A stretch of DNA of 64,000 nucleotides from an uncultured Clostridia bacterium (GTDB lineage: Bacteria; Bacillota; Clostridia; Oscillospirales; Acutalibacteraceae). Below, piece by piece: positions 53,271 through 63,978 of the stretch. Positions within the stretch are counted from its first letter, which is position 1, and each line of letters opens with the position of its first letter. Location of the stretch: the NCBI GenBank assembly GCA_937876375.1, contig CALEHY010000027.1:130432-194431 (forward strand). Reading direction: 5' to 3'. The position numbers and the translations under genes were made by a program. A model generated the notes under the pieces. It had not been told where the DNA came from and did not search any database. It worked only from the letters and a program-made list of their open reading frames with translations.

Positions 53271-55100
53271 ATGGCAGATGAAAAGAAAGGCTCAGCTGTT
53301 AAAAGACTGGGTACTGATATCAAAACCCATTGGAAAACTCCAGCACCTGGAAAATATGTTCCTTATCGTGAGTATTTGGACATTCTTTTTGGTGTTGGTA
53401 GTAACTATGCGGGTACAAAAACCTTGGAGTACTTGGGATTTGCGTCTAGCTGTTATTTGATGATGTATCATTACAAGCTACCACTTCTCACATTCTCTAT
53501 CATTAACATTATCAATATGCCACTCAACTACATTTGGACCTTGATTGGCTGGGTAATTAATGACAACCTTGGCTTCTTGCCAAAGAAGACAGAGCGTCGC
53601 TTTGTTGGACTATATGTTTTCTTGCTTATTGCTGGTATAGCAATGATTGTTGGCGATTTCTCATTTATGCTTAATCCATCCAACAGCATAGTAAATTACC
53701 TCAATCATCTTGAGGGCGTTAACGCTGCCTCTGCTATAAAGATTTTTGGTACACATATTTTGTGGAATGGCTGGACCGGTTGTCGTAATATCTTCTACCG
53801 TAAGAAGCTTGTACCAAAGTTCGGTAGATATAAGTACAGCCTATACTGCGATTTCTTGCCAAAGGTAATTATGGTATTCGTTCTTGGTTGGGCTGCTTAT
53901 GATTTCGGCAAGTACAGCGTATGTAACCTTGGCACTATCGATCGTGTTTGGGTTGCTAACCTGTTGTTTGCTATTTACAACTTGTTCCCATTTGGTAACA
54001 ACCTTGAGGTATGTGCCCAGAACTGTTCACCTAATGTTCGTGAGCGTATCTTTGTTCGTACATATCCTATCAAGCTATCACATTTGTTCCAGTCGATCCT
54101 TGCTATCATCCTACCTGTATTCATCGGTATGTGTAAGGATGAGTGGGCTGATATCGCTGTATTCAAGTATATCATTCCTATCACATTCACAGTCTTCGCT
54201 GTTATCACTATGATTTGTGCTAGCAGAATTAAGGAGCGTATTCCACAGCCACCTCTAGAGAAAAAGGTAAAGATTAGCTTCTGGGACGGTATGTTCGGCG
54301 TTATGCGTAACAAGTACAAGTGGATTCAGACCATCGTTGGTCTTTTGGACTCTCTTGGCAATGGTATGCTTGCGTTCACCTCTATCCTATATCTATACAC
54401 ATTTAGATTGTCTGGACTTACATATTCGCTCATCGTAGCACTTATTTCATTTGCTGGTACCCCTCCAGATTTCTTTACTCCATATTTCATCAAGAAATAT
54501 ACCTACAAGCAGGTTATGATTTTCTACCAGCTATCTCGTGCTGTGTGCTATTCTGTAATCGTTGCTTGCTATATGTTCCTTGGCGACAAGCTAATTCTTT
54601 GTGGTACTCTTTGCGTTGTAATGCTCTTCATTACCGAAATGTTCCAAACTGTACCAAAGTCAATTAGCCACGATATGGATATCCGTGTTAACGACTATCA
54701 AATGTATCTGTCAGGTGAGAGACTAGAGAGCTTCTCTGGTGTATTCGGCTGGTTCACTGGCCCTATCACACAGTTTGTTGGCTTTATTATCCCATTGCTA
54801 CTTCTTCGTTATGGATTTAACAGTAACTGGGACGTACTATTTATCGACTCATCTAGAATAAATATCATTGTTGTACCTATTCTCTTTGATATTGCTGGTT
54901 ATATCCTTATGACTATTCCGTATATGATTTGGGATTACGACGACGCAAAGCAGAACAAGGTTATGGAGGTTCTTCGTCGTAGAGAAGAGGTTACTCGAAA
55001 GCTTTATAACGAGGAGCATGGCATAACTGATACAGCAGAAGCTGTAGAGGAGGCTGATGCCCAGATTGATGAGCCTGTTGCAGAGGAGGTGTTGTCATGA
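53271..55100 (+). CDS. MFS/GPH-like polytopic transporter
   Basis: 609 aa with about 12 predicted helices and a charged C-terminal tail (about 555-609, Glu-rich). Overall layout and the RIKERIPQPP/FGVMRNKYKWIQ linker recall sugar:cation symporters of the MFS/GPH group, but the sequence is distant and the substrate is unknown. It overlaps the following LRR gene by 4 nt (ATGA), which ties the two proteins together. Promoter region TATAAT near 53230; AAAGGAG ribosome site. Confidence 0.72.
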   Translation: MADEKKGSAVKRLGTDIKTHWKTPAPGKYVPYREYLDILFGVGSNYAGTKTLEYLGFASSCYLMMYHYKLPLLTFSIINIINMPLNYIWTLIGWVINDNLGFLPKKTERRFVGLYVFLLIAGIAMIVGDFSFMLNPSNSIVNYLNHLEGVNAASAIKIFGTHILWNGWTGCRNIFYRKKLVPKFGRYKYSLYCDFLPKVIMVFVLGWAAYDFGKYSVCNLGTIDRVWVANLLFAIYNLFPFGNNLEVCAQNCSPNVRERIFVRTYPIKLSHLFQSILAIILPVFIGMCKDEWADIAVFKYIIPITFTVFAVITMICASRIKERIPQPPLEKKVKISFWDGMFGVMRNKYKWIQTIVGLLDSLGNGMLAFTSILYLYTFRLSGLTYSLIVALISFAGTPPDFFTPYFIKKYTYKQVMIFYQLSRAVCYSVIVACYMFLGDKLILCGTLCVVMLFITEMFQTVPKSISHDMDIRVNDYQMYLSGERLESFSGVFGWFTGPITQFVGFIIPLLLLRYGFNSNWDVLFIDSSRINIIVVPILFDIAGYILMTIPYMIWDYDDAKQNKVMEVLRRREEVTRKLYNEEHGITDTAEAVEEADAQIDEPVAEEVLS

Positions 55101-56935
55101 GTAAGAAAAAGGAAAAGAAGAATGAGGATTTCCTAGCTCAAGAGGCTGCCGAAAATCAGGCAACAGCAGAGGCTTATACTCTTGACATACCAGAGGATGA
55201 AATTTGGTCCTATCAGATTGAGGGACTACAAGCACCTCATATCAATAAGCCATTTAAGAATGCAAAGATTAAGAAAGTTGTTGTAGTTATCGTGCTACTT
55301 ATCGTTATCGGTATCTCGATCTTTCTATCGGTTCGTGCTGTTCATAGCGATTTGTACAAGTACAATGAGCTTGCAGATGGTACATACGAGCTCGTTAAGT
55401 TCTCTAACAGTGGTGATATTAGCGATATCACTATTGACTATGTTGTCGTTGATGAGAAAACTGGCGAAAAGGATATGACAAAGCCTATTACAAAGATTCA
55501 TGAGTATGCATTTAACTGTGATGATATCCTTCGCACCATTACCTTTGGTAAGGACGTAAAGGAGATTGATGGCAAGTCTATCTATTCTTGCTGGTGGGTT
55601 ACTAATGTTTTCGTTGATGACGAGAACCCATATTACTGTGATATCGATGGCGTTGTATACAACAAAGACGTTACCGAGGCTGTTTTCTATCCAAACGACC
55701 ACGACAAGCAGCTACGACTAGAGAATGGTTATGCTGAGCTTGACGAGGACGGTGTTCAGCATAGCACTCTTGTTGATGATGAGGACAACGAGATGGAGGA
55801 GCTTTGGGGTACAACAAAGAAGTATGACGAAAAGTTCTATCAGCAGTACAATCGTAATACTCGTACATATGTTATCCCATCAACAGTAACAAAGATTGGT
55901 GAGCTATGCTTTGCATATTCAAATATCGTTGACCTTTATATCCCAGAGGGTGTTAAGGTTATGGATAATATGGCAATCTTTAAGAACACTGTTTTGACTA
56001 ACATCTATTCTTACAAGACCGATGAGGGCGTTACTGATACAACATACAAGGGTATCGATGCTATGACAGAGATTTATCCATCTCTACCAGAGGGACTAGA
56101 GTTCATCGGTTCAGATGCCTTGTATTACACTAGAGCGCTTGCGTATATGTATCTCCCATCATCTATTAAGGAGATTAAGCACCACGCTTTTTGGGACTCT
56201 GTATATAAGGAGAATGATGAGCTTCACGGTGTAACATATTTTGACACAGCATATACTGAGGAGGAGTTCTCATCATCTGTTACAACTGGTGACCAGTGGC
56301 GTCCACAGTACGACTATATGTTGTTCAAGAAATCTATCGATGTTAACTATTCTGCTGAGCGTCAGTCACAGCTTGCGTATAACATTCATCGTCAGTATTA
56401 TTGGGCTGTACAGTGGATGATTAACAACCTACCTGATGAGGTTAAAGCTGGTTCATCATATCTTGTTAAGGATATGGATGAGAATGGAGCTCCAGAGCTT
56501 GTCCTTCGCAAATATAATCCTGATACCAAGAAGACAGAGGATACAGTTATCACACTATCTTATGGCTATCTTGAGGATTATGACGGTGAGGCTAGCTATG
56601 ATGATGCAACCTTCAGTGAGCTAACTGATAACGCACAGCTCGACTCTATCTTTGATATTACTGATCCACAAATTAGTGCTCCAATTAAGGATGAGGAGAC
56701 TGAAAATAAGTCTGAAGAAGAAACTCAAGATGATACTGAAGAGCCTGCAAAACCAGAGGAACCAGTTGATGAGGATAATGTTGAGCTTACAGATGACGAA
56801 ATCGAAAAGCTTGCAAAATCTGTAATCAGAGGTGATTGGGGTAATGGTGAGTATAGAAAGAATGCTCTAGAAGAAAAGGGCTATTCATATCAGATAATCC
56901 AAGATCGTGTAAACGAAATTATTTACAACAGATAA
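55097..56935 (+). CDS. Membrane LRR protein with C-terminal Cpl-7-like domain
   Basis: 612 aa. Cytoplasmic N-terminus (about 1-57), one helix (about 58-78), then BspA-type leucine-rich repeats (about 115-370: ITKIHEYAF, YVIPSTVTKIGELCF, LPSSIKEIKHHAF), a mixed region, an acidic Glu/Pro linker (about 535-565) and a final about 40-aa module with KSVIRGDWGNGEYRKNALEEK and QDRVNEII, which matches the Cpl-7 (CW_7) peptidoglycan-binding repeat. Coupled to the transporter upstream. It could be a surface receptor holding the pair to the wall. Confidence 0.78.
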   Translation: MSKKKEKKNEDFLAQEAAENQATAEAYTLDIPEDEIWSYQIEGLQAPHINKPFKNAKIKKVVVVIVLLIVIGISIFLSVRAVHSDLYKYNELADGTYELVKFSNSGDISDITIDYVVVDEKTGEKDMTKPITKIHEYAFNCDDILRTITFGKDVKEIDGKSIYSCWWVTNVFVDDENPYYCDIDGVVYNKDVTEAVFYPNDHDKQLRLENGYAELDEDGVQHSTLVDDEDNEMEELWGTTKKYDEKFYQQYNRNTRTYVIPSTVTKIGELCFAYSNIVDLYIPEGVKVMDNMAIFKNTVLTNIYSYKTDEGVTDTTYKGIDAMTEIYPSLPEGLEFIGSDALYYTRALAYMYLPSSIKEIKHHAFWDSVYKENDELHGVTYFDTAYTEEEFSSSVTTGDQWRPQYDYMLFKKSIDVNYSAERQSQLAYNIHRQYYWAVQWMINNLPDEVKAGSSYLVKDMDENGAPELVLRKYNPDTKKTEDTVITLSYGYLEDYDGEASYDDATFSELTDNAQLDSIFDITDPQISAPIKDEETENKSEEETQDDTEEPAKPEEPVDEDNVELTDDEIEKLAKSVIRGDWGNGEYRKNALEEKGYSYQIIQDRVNEIIYNR

Positions 56936-56948
56936 ATATTATTAAGTG

Positions 56949-56985
56949 ATATCGCATCTCGTATTAACGAGGTGCGATATTTTTT
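56949..56985 (+). terminator. Terminator of the transporter-LRR operon
   Basis: ATATCGCATCTCGT (56949-56962) pairs with ACGAGGTGCGATAT (56967-56980) with one G-T wobble, then TTTTT. Confidence 0.9.
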
Positions 56986-57088
56986 ATACAAATATTCAAG
57001 TGTGTACAGATACAGATTTAATTGTATTGAGTATTAATAATATATAATATATAATTAATGTGTATTTTTATATCTAGGAGAGATTTTA

Positions 57089-60000
57089 GTGAAAAAGGTA
57101 AAAAGACTTATATCCATTATTTTATCTGTAGTTATGATAGTGACCTCTTGTAGTGTCGCTATGTATGCCTATGCTGTTGATGATTTTGCAGAGGATTATG
57201 ACCTACAGATTTACTATCAAGATGCAAACAAAGAGTTCGTAGAGGTTACAGAACAGCTTAGCGTAATGGAGCAGTATGATATCCAGCTATACGCTTGTCT
57301 TGTATATCCTGATGGTACTGTGTGGAATATCACTTCATCTGGTTTGCCAGTAGTATTTGAGGGCTACACATTAGAGTGGTACTCTGACGCTAGATATCTA
57401 GCATTTTGTGAGAAGAACGATGGCAAAATTCACGGCTACGACGCTACAAAGGGTGAGGCTATCCGTAATTGGCTCGATAATGAGGTTGGCACTATTCCAG
57501 TTGTTGGTGGTACTCTTAAAAATCTTCTCCTTAAGCTTCTTGATAATGGGGTTACCGATATTGATAATCTTGATACCGAGGACGTCACAAAACTCCTTGA
57601 TAAAGCATTAGAAAGCGTTAATGTTGACGAAGATACTAGAAACAAGCTTACCTCATCTCTTGCAGAATATCTTAACAAGTTCGACGTTGGTATCTCTGCC
57701 ATTTTGAGAGATGAAAAGGGTAAAGAGGTTACTAGAGATACAATTCGTCTTCTTGTTACAAAGAGTGATAAGCTCTTGACTGACGTTGTACCAAATGCAG
57801 CATTCATTAAGAATTATGACTCAATTCCACGAACAGTAGCTGTTGGCTATGAGATGGATATGGATGGTATCATTACTCCAGTTCGTACCCACTACAAATG
57901 TGAATGGACTGTTACTGGTCAAGCAGGTATTCTTGGCTCTGATTTAGCAGAAGTTGATGAGAATGGTCATTTTACAGCCAAATCCGTCGGTACTGTTCAA
58001 ATTAAAGTATCTCCAGATATTAAGGGCTTAACTGAAAAACTTCGAAAGGCTTTTGAGGCTATGTCAAAGGCTGGTGATTTGGTCGATAGTGATACTATTG
58101 CAAAGGCTATTTTGCTTATCCTTGGTATTCCATCTAATTCTGATAACTACACAACATTAGTATCGATTATTACACGAATTGTTGATAGTGGTGTTGTTGA
58201 TGGTGATGGTACAATCAGATTTACTGATGAGATAATGACCCCACTTGCAAACTTTATTCTTTATGTTATCTATCAGGACTCAATCACTATAAAAATTGTT
58301 GCCCCAGATGCTATTCCTATCACTTCATATGATTTGAGCTACGATGACGAAATCACAGAGGGTGAGACAACTGACCTAAAGTTCACTAATGTAAAGCCAG
58401 AGGGTGCTGTTGCTCATGATTACAGCTTTTCTATCGAGGATGAGGAGATTGCTGTGTTCACTGACAAGATGACAGTGCTCGGTATCGATGGTTCAACATG
58501 GAACAATAACTATGTCACTCCTAATAAGACAAAGATTAAATGCTCTATGGAGAGTATTGACAAATCCTATGACCTAAAGGTGTACGGAAAGAACAATAAA
58601 AAGGTTGTATATATCAAGATTGGCTGTAATGAGTATCTCGATATTGGTGTGCCTACTGCAGTTAATCCTACTACATATCCAAAGCGACTTGATGCTAGCT
58701 TGCAGTATGGATGGATAATGGCTGATGGAACATATCAGTTTGCAACAGCAGATACACCATCGTATACAGAGGATGGTCTAGCATATGTAACCAGTGAAGG
58801 CGTTTTATATGCTACTGGCTGTACAGTAAATGATTTGGTCGTTAAAGATTCTAATGGTGCATTCCAGACAAAACAGATTATGTCCGGTGTGCAGACAACT
58901 GGTGTTGAGTTCACCAAGAAACATTTCTGGAAAAAGGCTGACTCTGGTACTATTTCAACAGGTATTCGTGGTTCTGTTTGCGAGGTATCAGCTTATCTTA
59001 CTCCTGCTGATGCGTCTTTCAATACATTGACATTTACCTCTCTTGATACAGAAAGTGTTATCCTTTCTGCTACTCCACTTACTACAGCACAGTATGCTTC
59101 TGCTGCATTGACTGAAGATAGAAGAAAAGCAAAACAAAAAGTATCTGTTGAGGCTGATGAAAATGGTTATGCAAGAGTTTACGCATACGCTATCGGTAAT
59201 GCAGCTTGCTATGCTGATTTGACGGTAGAGTCACAGACTGGTGGCTTCGTTGATGACGCTACTGTAGCGTTTGCTAATGTATCTGTTACAAGTGTTGATA
59301 TAACTGCATTTGAGGATGATGATTACCTCGTTGGTGAGAATTCATATCTCATTACTGCTGGCGATCAAATCACATTTGAGGCTCATGTCCGTATGAGCGA
59401 GCCAGGCTCCTGGAAAAATCAAGGCTTTGAGGATGTAGAATGGAATGTATCTAATCCTGACATTGCTACAATTTCTAGTGCTGGTATCTTTATCGGTCGT
59501 GATGTTGGTACAGTAACCGTTACTGCAACATCAGTATTTGGCGAGATAGATGGTACTGTTACTGTCAAGATATTGCCTGATTATCGTGCTCTTAAGGCTG
59601 CTATGGCAGAATGTGATTATGAAAATCTCGACCCATACGATTGGTCAGAGGCATCTTGGGAAACATTTGATGCCCTTTATCAAGAGGCAGTAGAAAAACT
59701 AGATGGTAATTTGTTCGAGTCACAAAAAGAGGTAGATAAGCTCACAGAAGACCTATCTAACGCATTCCATGGTCTAGTTCGTTATCTTCCAATCACTGGA
59801 CTTAGCATAGCATGTTCTGATGATGCTGATGGTAATGGCTTTGCTACAATTGACGTCCCAGCACTTAAGAACTATACCGAATACTCTACTACTATCAATC
59901 CTACCATTTACCCTGAGGAAGCAGAGTACTATATCATTACATACAAATCATCTGATGAGAGCAAAATTGTTGTTAACTCAAACGGTGTATGTAGACCAGT

Positions 60001-63000
60001 GTCATCATCTGATGCTGCTTGGGCAAAGATTACTGTCACTGTCACTGATCCAAAGAATGGCAACAAGTTCTCACAGGATATGTTTGTTGCGTTCTCAAAA
60101 TACCAAGTAACCTCAGTTACTGTTGACCCAACAAATATTGTTTTCGTTGGTGTAGGGGAGGATGCCGAAACAGTTAACGCTACTATTAAGGCTACATATA
60201 ACACTTCGTCATCACTGACCTCTGCGTCAATAAAGTCTGGTTTCTTCGTTTCTAGCGATGAGCGTATCGCTACTGTAGATGCTAATACCGGTCTTGTTAC
60301 ACCAGTTGGTATTGGTCGATGCACCATTACTTGCTACTCGTACGATGGCGGTTATACTGGTGTTACTAATGTTACAGTATCTACTAACAAGAAAAAACTG
60401 AATGACGCTATTACAAAGGCAAATTCTTTGATAGAGGAATTTTATACAGAGGATAGCTTCGCTGCTGTAACTTCTGCACTTGCTGATGCAAAGACTGTAT
60501 ATGCTAATACAGATGCTACACAGCAGGAGATTAACGAAATAACAGCAACACTAGAGACAGCTCTAGCTGGACTTGTTCGCAACCCATATGCTAATGTTTA
60601 TATCTCTGCTGGTAATGGTGGTAGCGTTCTTCACGATGGCACTACATATACTGGCGATAATAACAAGGTTCGTGTTCTTATCGAGGATGGACTTACCGTA
60701 ACAGCTGTCGACAACGAGGGCTACCATTTCACTCGTTGGGTGGACGCTAATGGCAATACTATCTCTACTAATCAAACAGAGACCTTTACCATTGATTATT
60801 CTGCATACTTTAAGGCAGAGTTCGCAGAGGTGCATTCTGTTACTGGAGTAAAGATTTTTGCTGATAAGAATGATACAGAGTACTATACGGTGGACGTGTC
60901 TGCTCTTGCAAATTATACTAAACAGTCAGCACAGCTGTCCTATGAGATTTATCCAGCTAATGCTAATTTCTATACTGTCCAGTATCGTACCTCATCAACA
61001 ACAGTTAATCTTGATGCAAATGGCAAGCTGGTCCCAGCTGATAACAACACATGCTTTGCTGTTGTCGACGTCGTAGTTACTAATACTATTACTGGTGAAC
61101 AGTTTATCGATACAGTCACAGTAGCGTTTGTAAAATATAAGGTTGCTTCTGTTTCTGCATCACCTAGCACAATGATATTTGAGGGTGTTAATGCTCCTAG
61201 TCAAACAATCAGTATTGACTATTCTGCATCATCTTCATCACAGACCCCATCACTTCGTCGTGGATTTTACACTAGCAACAATGAGAGCGTCGCTAGAGTA
61301 GATTCGAATGGCGTTGTAATACCAGTTGGTATCGGCTCTTGTACTATCAAGTTCACAGCATACGATGGTGGATTTAATACATATGTGACTGTTAAGGTCT
61401 ATGCTGACAAGTCAGCACTTAACTCTGCTATCACCAGTGGTGATGCCGTGATTAAGCGTAACTTTACCGAGGAGTCATATAACGCTATGACACTTGCACT
61501 AGCTGATGCAAAGGCTGTTCGTGATATCGAGTATGCTGACCAGTCATCTGTTGATTCTGCTACTAGAGCATTACAGCAGGCTATTAATGACCTTGTTAAG
61601 CTTGATTTGGTAGAATACGAGGTTAATATCGAGGGTAATGGCTCTGTTACACTAGGTAGCGACACACATACCGAGTCTGGTATGTTTACTGTAAAATTTG
61701 GTGAAGAGGTTACATTCGTTGCTAGAGCAGATGCTGACAACGAGTTCGTTGGTTGGTTCGACCGTTCTGGCAATATGATTTCCTCTAGCCCAACTTATAC
61801 TACAATGGCAGAGGGTGAAACTATTGTCACAGCACGCTTTGTTGAGCTTGTGTATATCTCTAGCATTGATATGACATATGATGGCAAAGTCGGTGACTTT
61901 GCTCAAAAGGACGTTTCTACCCTAAAGACATATACCTCATATAGCTTTAATATGGGTGTAAGTATTAATCCATCTAACTCATCTCATTACACTGTTAAAT
62001 ACACTGTTGACCCATCAGCTGTTAACCTAAAGCTTGATGGTACAAAGGTTTCTCCATCAGAGAACAAGGTTGCTTATGGTAGAGTATATGTAACAGTCCT
62101 TGACCAGTCTAATGGTAAAACATATACCGATAGCATTATGGTATCGTTTGCTAACTATAGTGTTATCGCTGTATCACTCAACAAGTCCGAAATTGCATTT
62201 GAGGGTGTTAATGCCCCAGCACAGTCAGTTGGTGTAACATATACTGCTGATTCTCGTGCAGCTAATATCCAGGAGGGCAATGTTTCTGTTGCTGATGACT
62301 CAATTGCTGATGCTTATATGTCTAGTGGAACCTCAATCGTTGTTTCGCCAAAGGCTATTGGTTCTACAGTAGCAACATTTACCTCACTTGATGGTGGTCG
62401 TACAGCAACATTTACTATCAATGTTTATGCTGACAAATTTGCATTGGCTGAGGCACTTGGCATAATCAAAGCGTTAAAGGCTGATGACTACACAGAGGAT
62501 AGCTTCAAGGCTGTTTCTTCAGTTATTGATTATGCACAGGGTATTTATGACACAGCATTCGCTTCTCAAGAAGAGGTTGACTCTGCTGTAGCTGCTATCA
62601 ACTCTGTTATCTCTTCACTAGTCCTACTTGACGTTATTGAGCTAAAGGTTGCTTCTATTGGCAATGGATACGCTACTATTAATGGCGAGCATATCTCATC
62701 CATCAGGGTAGAGAGAGGGGATAGCGTTGTTGTTTCCTCTGTTGCTGATGAGCATTATATGCTAGAGGCTTGGTATGACGAAAATGGAAATATTGTTTCT
62801 CGTGACGAAACATTGAGATTTAGCGCTTCTAATGCTGGTACATATATCGCAAAATTCAAGCCAGTACCATATATTACCTCTGTTGTCGCAACATACAATG
62901 GCAACGAGACTGACTTCGCATCAATTAATGTTAGTTCGCTTGCTAGATATACTAATCAGTCTGCATCCTTCGATGTTAAGGTATATCCACAGGATGCTAA

Positions 63001-63838
63001 GTATACTGTCCTTGGATATTCTATCGGCAATAAGAATAACAATCTATCACTATCTGGCAATACCGTTAAGCCATCTGCTAACAACCCAGCGTACGGACAG
63101 ATTGTTGTTACAGTTCGTGATGAGTATTCTGGTAAGGAGTATAAGGACATTATCTATGTTTCGTTTGCAAAGAATGTTGTATCATCTGTATCTGTAAATC
63201 CTACTTCGATGACATTCGATGGTGTTAATGCTTCTAGTCAGAAGATTACTCCAAGCTATAAGGCTTCTATCTCATCACCTAATATTCAGGACGGCTTCTT
63301 TGAGTCTGATGATGAGAGCGTTGCTACAGTAGATGCTAGTGGTAATGTTACCCCAGTGGGTAAGGGTAGCTGCGTAGTTACATTCTACTCATATGACGGT
63401 GGTAAATCTGCTGCAACAAATATTACAGTTTCTGGTCAGCCAGACATTTACGGTAGAGTAGTAGCTATGAACAGCCCAACTGATGACGCTGGTACTGTTG
63501 GTGTTGCTAACGCTAGTGTGTTGTTAGCTGGCAAAACTGTTAAAACAGCTGATGATGGTTCATTCGTTATGACTGGTGTTTCTGCTAACACTACATACAA
63601 AGCTACTATTACATATCAGTATGGCGTTACTAGAACAGTTAGTATTGTTGTTGGCTCAGGTGATAAGCATTGTGCCGATATTCCTATTATTGCTGTCGAT
63701 TACGACAAGAATGGATATATCAACGCTCGTGATTACCTTGCTATGAAGAAGCTTGGTATTGATAACAAGGATATGTTCAACGAATTCCTGTCTCCAACGA
63801 AATATACTGCTTCATCATATATTGATAAAACTGTATAA
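57089..63838 (+). CDS. Giant secreted modular repeat protein with half-dockerin
   Basis: 2249 aa from a GTG (57089) behind AGGAGA. Signal peptide (about 1-30), an N-terminal region of unknown type (about 30-420), Ig-like segments (about 420-830), then four related units beginning near residues 901, 1248, 1588 and 1927, each with TIxPxxxxY-type beta strands, a BIG2-like GxxPVGxGxCTIT domain, a FIVAR helical segment (CDxxxLNDAI...) and a GNGSV/EFVGW-type bacterial repeat. The last unit lacks the FIVAR part and leads into a carboxypeptidase-regulatory-like domain (about 2117) and a single dockerin-like loop DYDKNGYINARDYLAMKKL (about 2204). Probably a cell-surface adhesin or scaffold partner. 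Confidence 0.85.
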   Translation: MKKVKRLISIILSVVMIVTSCSVAMYAYAVDDFAEDYDLQIYYQDANKEFVEVTEQLSVMEQYDIQLYACLVYPDGTVWNITSSGLPVVFEGYTLEWYSDARYLAFCEKNDGKIHGYDATKGEAIRNWLDNEVGTIPVVGGTLKNLLLKLLDNGVTDIDNLDTEDVTKLLDKALESVNVDEDTRNKLTSSLAEYLNKFDVGISAILRDEKGKEVTRDTIRLLVTKSDKLLTDVVPNAAFIKNYDSIPRTVAVGYEMDMDGIITPVRTHYKCEWTVTGQAGILGSDLAEVDENGHFTAKSVGTVQIKVSPDIKGLTEKLRKAFEAMSKAGDLVDSDTIAKAILLILGIPSNSDNYTTLVSIITRIVDSGVVDGDGTIRFTDEIMTPLANFILYVIYQDSITIKIVAPDAIPITSYDLSYDDEITEGETTDLKFTNVKPEGAVAHDYSFSIEDEEIAVFTDKMTVLGIDGSTWNNNYVTPNKTKIKCSMESIDKSYDLKVYGKNNKKVVYIKIGCNEYLDIGVPTAVNPTTYPKRLDASLQYGWIMADGTYQFATADTPSYTEDGLAYVTSEGVLYATGCTVNDLVVKDSNGAFQTKQIMSGVQTTGVEFTKKHFWKKADSGTISTGIRGSVCEVSAYLTPADASFNTLTFTSLDTESVILSATPLTTAQYASAALTEDRRKAKQKVSVEADENGYARVYAYAIGNAACYADLTVESQTGGFVDDATVAFANVSVTSVDITAFEDDDYLVGENSYLITAGDQITFEAHVRMSEPGSWKNQGFEDVEWNVSNPDIATISSAGIFIGRDVGTVTVTATSVFGEIDGTVTVKILPDYRALKAAMAECDYENLDPYDWSEASWETFDALYQEAVEKLDGNLFESQKEVDKLTEDLSNAFHGLVRYLPITGLSIACSDDADGNGFATIDVPALKNYTEYSTTINPTIYPEEAEYYIITYKSSDESKIVVNSNGVCRPVSSSDAAWAKITVTVTDPKNGNKFSQDMFVAFSKYQVTSVTVDPTNIVFVGVGEDAETVNATIKATYNTSSSLTSASIKSGFFVSSDERIATVDANTGLVTPVGIGRCTITCYSYDGGYTGVTNVTVSTNKKKLNDAITKANSLIEEFYTEDSFAAVTSALADAKTVYANTDATQQEINEITATLETALAGLVRNPYANVYISAGNGGSVLHDGTTYTGDNNKVRVLIEDGLTVTAVDNEGYHFTRWVDANGNTISTNQTETFTIDYSAYFKAEFAEVHSVTGVKIFADKNDTEYYTVDVSALANYTKQSAQLSYEIYPANANFYTVQYRTSSTTVNLDANGKLVPADNNTCFAVVDVVVTNTITGEQFIDTVTVAFVKYKVASVSASPSTMIFEGVNAPSQTISIDYSASSSSQTPSLRRGFYTSNNESVARVDSNGVVIPVGIGSCTIKFTAYDGGFNTYVTVKVYADKSALNSAITSGDAVIKRNFTEESYNAMTLALADAKAVRDIEYADQSSVDSATRALQQAINDLVKLDLVEYEVNIEGNGSVTLGSDTHTESGMFTVKFGEEVTFVARADADNEFVGWFDRSGNMISSSPTYTTMAEGETIVTARFVELVYISSIDMTYDGKVGDFAQKDVSTLKTYTSYSFNMGVSINPSNSSHYTVKYTVDPSAVNLKLDGTKVSPSENKVAYGRVYVTVLDQSNGKTYTDSIMVSFANYSVIAVSLNKSEIAFEGVNAPAQSVGVTYTADSRAANIQEGNVSVADDSIADAYMSSGTSIVVSPKAIGSTVATFTSLDGGRTATFTINVYADKFALAEALGIIKALKADDYTEDSFKAVSSVIDYAQGIYDTAFASQEEVDSAVAAINSVISSLVLLDVIELKVASIGNGYATINGEHISSIRVERGDSVVVSSVADEHYMLEAWYDENGNIVSRDETLRFSASNAGTYIAKFKPVPYITSVVATYNGNETDFASINVSSLARYTNQSASFDVKVYPQDAKYTVLGYSIGNKNNNLSLSGNTVKPSANNPAYGQIVVTVRDEYSGKEYKDIIYVSFAKNVVSSVSVNPTSMTFDGVNASSQKITPSYKASISSPNIQDGFFESDDESVATVDASGNVTPVGKGSCVVTFYSYDGGKSAATNITVSGQPDIYGRVVAMNSPTDDAGTVGVANASVLLAGKTVKTADDGSFVMTGVSANTTYKATITYQYGVTRTVSIVVGSGDKHCADIPIIAVDYDKNGYINARDYLAMKKLGIDNKDMFNEFLSPTKYTASSYIDKTV

Positions 63839-63841
63839 TAT

Positions 63842-63882
63842 AAAAGATGCTTGAGATTCCTCTCAAGCATCTTTTGTTTTTT
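63842..63882 (+). terminator. Terminator after the giant protein
   Basis: AAAAGATGCTTGAGA-ttcc-TCTCAAGCATCTTTT then GTTTTTT. Confidence 0.92.
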
Positions 63883-63929
63883 CTACTGTTACTTATATCT
63901 AAAATGTTGCTCAATGTTCTTGCAACAGA

Positions 63930-63978
63930 AATTTGTAGGAGTGTGGGTGTCCACTGGACACCCGCACCCCACACCTAT
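63930..63978 (+). repeat. Half-element related to the palindrome at 7448
   Basis: Shares TGCAACAGA...TTTGTAGG with 7446-7464 and continues into its own hairpin GGGTGTCCA-c-TGGACACCC. Cut off by the window end, so the partner arm cannot be seen. Confidence 0.5.

Noticed and set aside
57089..63838. CRISPR array or DNA-level tandem repeats
   Set aside because: The repetition is at protein-domain level; DNA between units has diverged and there are no short direct repeats with spacers anywhere in the window.
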